DNA of 64,000 nucleotides, taken from positions 51,090,477-51,154,476 of the forward strand of contig JAIUCV010000003.1 in NCBI GenBank assembly GCA_026724425.1. The letters run 5' to 3'. The stretch is from Erythrophleum ivorense. Taxonomy: Eukaryota; Streptophyta; Magnoliopsida; Fabales; Fabaceae. This document shows, piece after piece, positions 61,801 through 64,000 of the stretch (positions are counted from its first letter, which is position 1; the number at the start of each line of letters is the position of its first letter). The position numbers and the translations under genes were made by a program. The notes beneath the pieces were generated by a model that was not told the origin of the DNA, made no database searches, and saw only the letters and a list, made by a program, of their open reading frames with translations.

Positions 61801-62513
61801 ACCACGAAATACCATGAATTTTTCATACTATTTGCCTTCTTTTTCTCCTTCTCTTTCTCTTTCTATGGTGCACCCTTTCTTGCTATCTCTCCCTTGGTCT
61901 TAACAGGAATAAGGTCGACTAAATGGAAGGGAGAAGGGGACACACCATATAAAGTAAGAGGGGATTAAAATTGTTCTAAAAAATTCCATTTATGTTCGAT
62001 ATACTTGCCCTTTTCGTTTCCACTTCATTTTAGCTCTTTTTTGAGAACTGTCTTTTCTATCATAAATTTTAGGCCTTCTAACTTATAAAATGCCTTTAGA
62101 ATCACTCAATTTGGAGCTAAAACCTTCCCGAAAGAAAGAGTCAAAGTTCAGGTTCACCATCATTAGAAAATATATACCGGAAGGGGTTTAAACCATCCTA
62201 GAGGTTCCTATAGTTTTTAAGACCTCTGAGAACTCTGGGCAAGTCAATCTTTCCATTTAAAAATGACTCCTTGGTGTTTTCTTATTCAGGTTTCACTATA
62301 GCAAGAGACACCTCTCCCTATTGCGAGAGCTTCCTAGCTGTTCTCGCTACAGCTTATGCTATTGCTAGAAATTCCTTGGATTTTGTATGGCCACAAACTC
62401 GCTATAGCGAACTAGCATCTTGCTATAGTGAACTGGCATTCTTGCTATAGCTAAGGCTTAAAAAACAATTATGAAACCTTTAGTTCTCATTTCAATGAAA
62501 ACTCAGATGTTAC
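58873..62513 (-). mobile_element. A/B mosaic LTR, reverse
   Basis: On the minus strand it starts TGTAACATCTGAG (62513) and ends GGTGTTAAA (58873), 3641 bp. Most of it follows type A, including the part near 61980-62260 that B lacks. The segment next to the LTR start (about 62285-62455) carries a GCTATAGC array as in type B, in place of the A-specific sequence. Flanks are ATGCA (58868-58872) and ATGTG (62514-62518), at best a decayed TSD. The insertion lies in the ~100-bp tandem array. No primer-binding site follows, so it is probably a solo LTR. The repeat block is at 60500-60670. Confidence 0.8.
62285..62455. repeat. GCTATAGC palindrome array in the mosaic LTR
   Basis: Five to seven exact or near GCTATAGC units, including CTCGCTATAGCGAA near 62398, lie 60-230 bp from the LTR start. 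The array is more diverged than in the B LTRs and lies closer to the terminus, without the flanking purine tract. Confidence 0.7.
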
Positions 62514-63283
62514 AATGTGTGTGACATGTGAAATGTATGAGATTTAAATTTTGTGCATTTCCTTGCTCCTATAAGGCATGTGGGATACAAGTCTTTTTCT
62601 TTTGCTTTTATTTTTGTTTTTGATTTTTTCTTAGAAATGGATGTTTTTCCTCATTTGCAAAGTATGTGTAATGTATACGAGTGGAGTTAACTCTAAAGGG
62701 AGGAAAAGGAAAAGATAAGGACATTATCTCTAAATATCTTTAAATTTTGAACTTTTTTTAACTTATGCAAACAAGATCACTTGAAAGGAAAGAGAAAAAA
62801 AAGAATGTTATCTCTAAATGTTCTTAAATAAATTTTGATTTTTTGAAAATTAATTGATGAGGGAAGAAGAAAAGGAAAAAAATACAATCTTTTTCTTTTT
62901 AGTTTTTTTAAATTAATTTGACTTAAAAGAAAAGATATGCTTTGTTTATGTACAAATTCAATATAAGTACATGATGTATGAAAAATCTCAAATTTTGTCC
63001 AAATATAGGATTTTTCGCCATTGGCATTTGAAAATTTTTTTCACACTGGCTTTTCACTTATCTTAGTGAGAAAAGTTAGATTTTTGGTTATTTTTCCAAA
63101 TTTATCCTTTATCACTTGGATGAAAAATTTTATTAATGGATTTTAGTCATTTGAATGTGCCTTTGAAGGTGTGTTTAAAGCTAAGATATAAGATTCTTGC
63201 TTTTCTTATTTTTGAATGAGTTTTCTCAAGATGATTTGTTTGCCTCTTAATTTAGGATTATTAACTTAATGAAGCAGTCTTCT
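62514..63283. other. Repeat-rich DNA between two LTRs
   Basis: The first ~180 bp continue the ~100-bp tandem array. After that, two loosely similar stretches (about 62695-62790 and 62791-62900) share ATTATCTCTAAAT/GTTATCTCTAAAT followed by a TTAAAT-rich part and a GAAGAAAAGGAAA-like part. No gene is seen. This may be the same untranslated repeat region as 57127-58872. Confidence 0.5.
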
Positions 63284-64000
63284 TGTAACACCATAATTCT
63301 CTAGCTCATCATATATTATTTCTAAGTTCATTTCCTTGGATTATGCAAGCTTGCCAAAGAAAATCAATAAAAATATTCAATTATTTTGCATTATGTCATG
63401 CATAAATGTTTTATTCCATGTCCCATGGACCATATGGACTTATCCATCTCATTCTTATATTTAAATACATAAATAGAACTCAAAACCATCTCAAGAAGTG
63501 GCCTAGAACTCGTGTAAATGGAGTGGACACATGAAAATCAATTATGCAGACTTGGACAGAATTTCCAAAATTTTGACATGAATTTTGAAAATCATAACTA
63601 ATCTTAGAAAACTCCAAATCAAGGACACTATATCATTATAGAAAGCTACAGATGTCTACTTTATGCTAAAAATAATTCTAGACCACAACAAGGACATTTA
63701 ACTATCAAAAATTGATGGAACAATACCAGAAGTTGCTTACTACTATTGGTGCTATCCTTCAACTTCAAAATTCATATCTCCCTGGTCAGATGTCCAATCA
63801 GGGTGAACTTAGTGGCCACGGAAAACTTATCATGTCTACTTTATGCCTATAAAATGTTATGAGTATTGGACACTATTTGTCCCTAGAAGGACACAGCCCA
63901 AGAAACTGACCATATGAATAGTGTTTACATCAAAATAGCAAAAAATGCCAACTTTGAAAAATCATAATTAATTCCACAGAGATCCAAATAATCTAGTCTT
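63284..64000 (-). mobile_element. End of another long LTR, cut by the window edge
   Basis: TGTAACACCATAATTCTCTAGC at 63284 (first 20 bases shared closely with 58873 onward and 25831 onward) marks the LTR end in reverse orientation. It is followed by the conserved CATGGACC/CATAACTAAT words of the LTR 3' part. No primer-binding-site complement precedes it, so it is a solo LTR or a 3' LTR. A or B type cannot be told because the diagnostic start lies outside the window. Confidence 0.8.

Overview
This window is plant nuclear heterochromatin-type DNA made almost entirely of transposable elements nested inside one another. I find no host gene, tRNA, rRNA, CRISPR array or intact coding region. The organism is inferred to be an angiosperm from the element classes present: long-LTR retrotransposons primed by initiator-Met tRNA, Tat/Ogre-like LTRs, a TRIM, a CACTA element with a Transposase_24-type relic, a PIF/Harbinger-like MITE and an RTE-clade LINE. 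The species cannot be named from the sequence. All boundaries were read by eye from LTR ends (TG...CA), primer-binding sites, polypurine tracts and target-site duplications (TSDs).

The dominant component is one superfamily with very long, apparently non-coding LTRs (LARD-like). It has at least 12 LTR copies and covers roughly 35 kb of the 64 kb. Type A LTRs are about 3.6-3.75 kb. Type B LTRs are about 2.9 kb and carry an array of GCTATAGC palindromes near the LTR start. One copy (58873-62513) is an A/B mosaic. Five copies are solo LTRs with perfect 5-bp TSDs (CCTAA, AACTA, TAACC, GTGAC, AACTT).

Layout. 1-18554: one reverse-strand LARD-like element. Its 3' LTR (2387-3210, cut by a B solo LTR at 1-2386) and 5' LTR (14877-18554) enclose about 4.3 kb of internal DNA, split by two forward A solo LTRs (3892-7486 and 9841-13567). 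18555-19105: unassigned. 19111-31731: a Tat/Ogre-like solo LTR (TSD CCATG, about 4.5 kb net) containing an A-LTR/PBS/TRIM composite (21220-25633, flanked by GTAGA) and an A solo LTR (25831-29564). 31737-35110: AT-rich DNA with a dead RTE LINE. 35114-42014: a CACTA transposon (TSD ATA) with a B solo LTR inside and remains of a transposase-like ORF. 42901-42964: the end of another CACTA element. 42965-57121: a reverse Tat/Ogre-like LTR containing a Harbinger-like MITE and a decayed Ty3/gypsy chromovirus, itself broken by a B solo LTR and a truncated A LTR. 57127-63283: tandem-repeat DNA (alternating 27/29-bp and about 100-bp units), perhaps the 3' untranslated region of a Tat/Ogre-like element, interrupted by the A/B mosaic LTR. 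63284-64000: the end of another LTR of the superfamily.

Nothing here acts as an operon or pathway. The genes are reverse transcriptase, RNase H, integrase and transposase relics, all broken. The interest lies in the order of insertions, the non-autonomous long-LTR family that must be mobilised by another element, and the structured repeats inside its LTRs.
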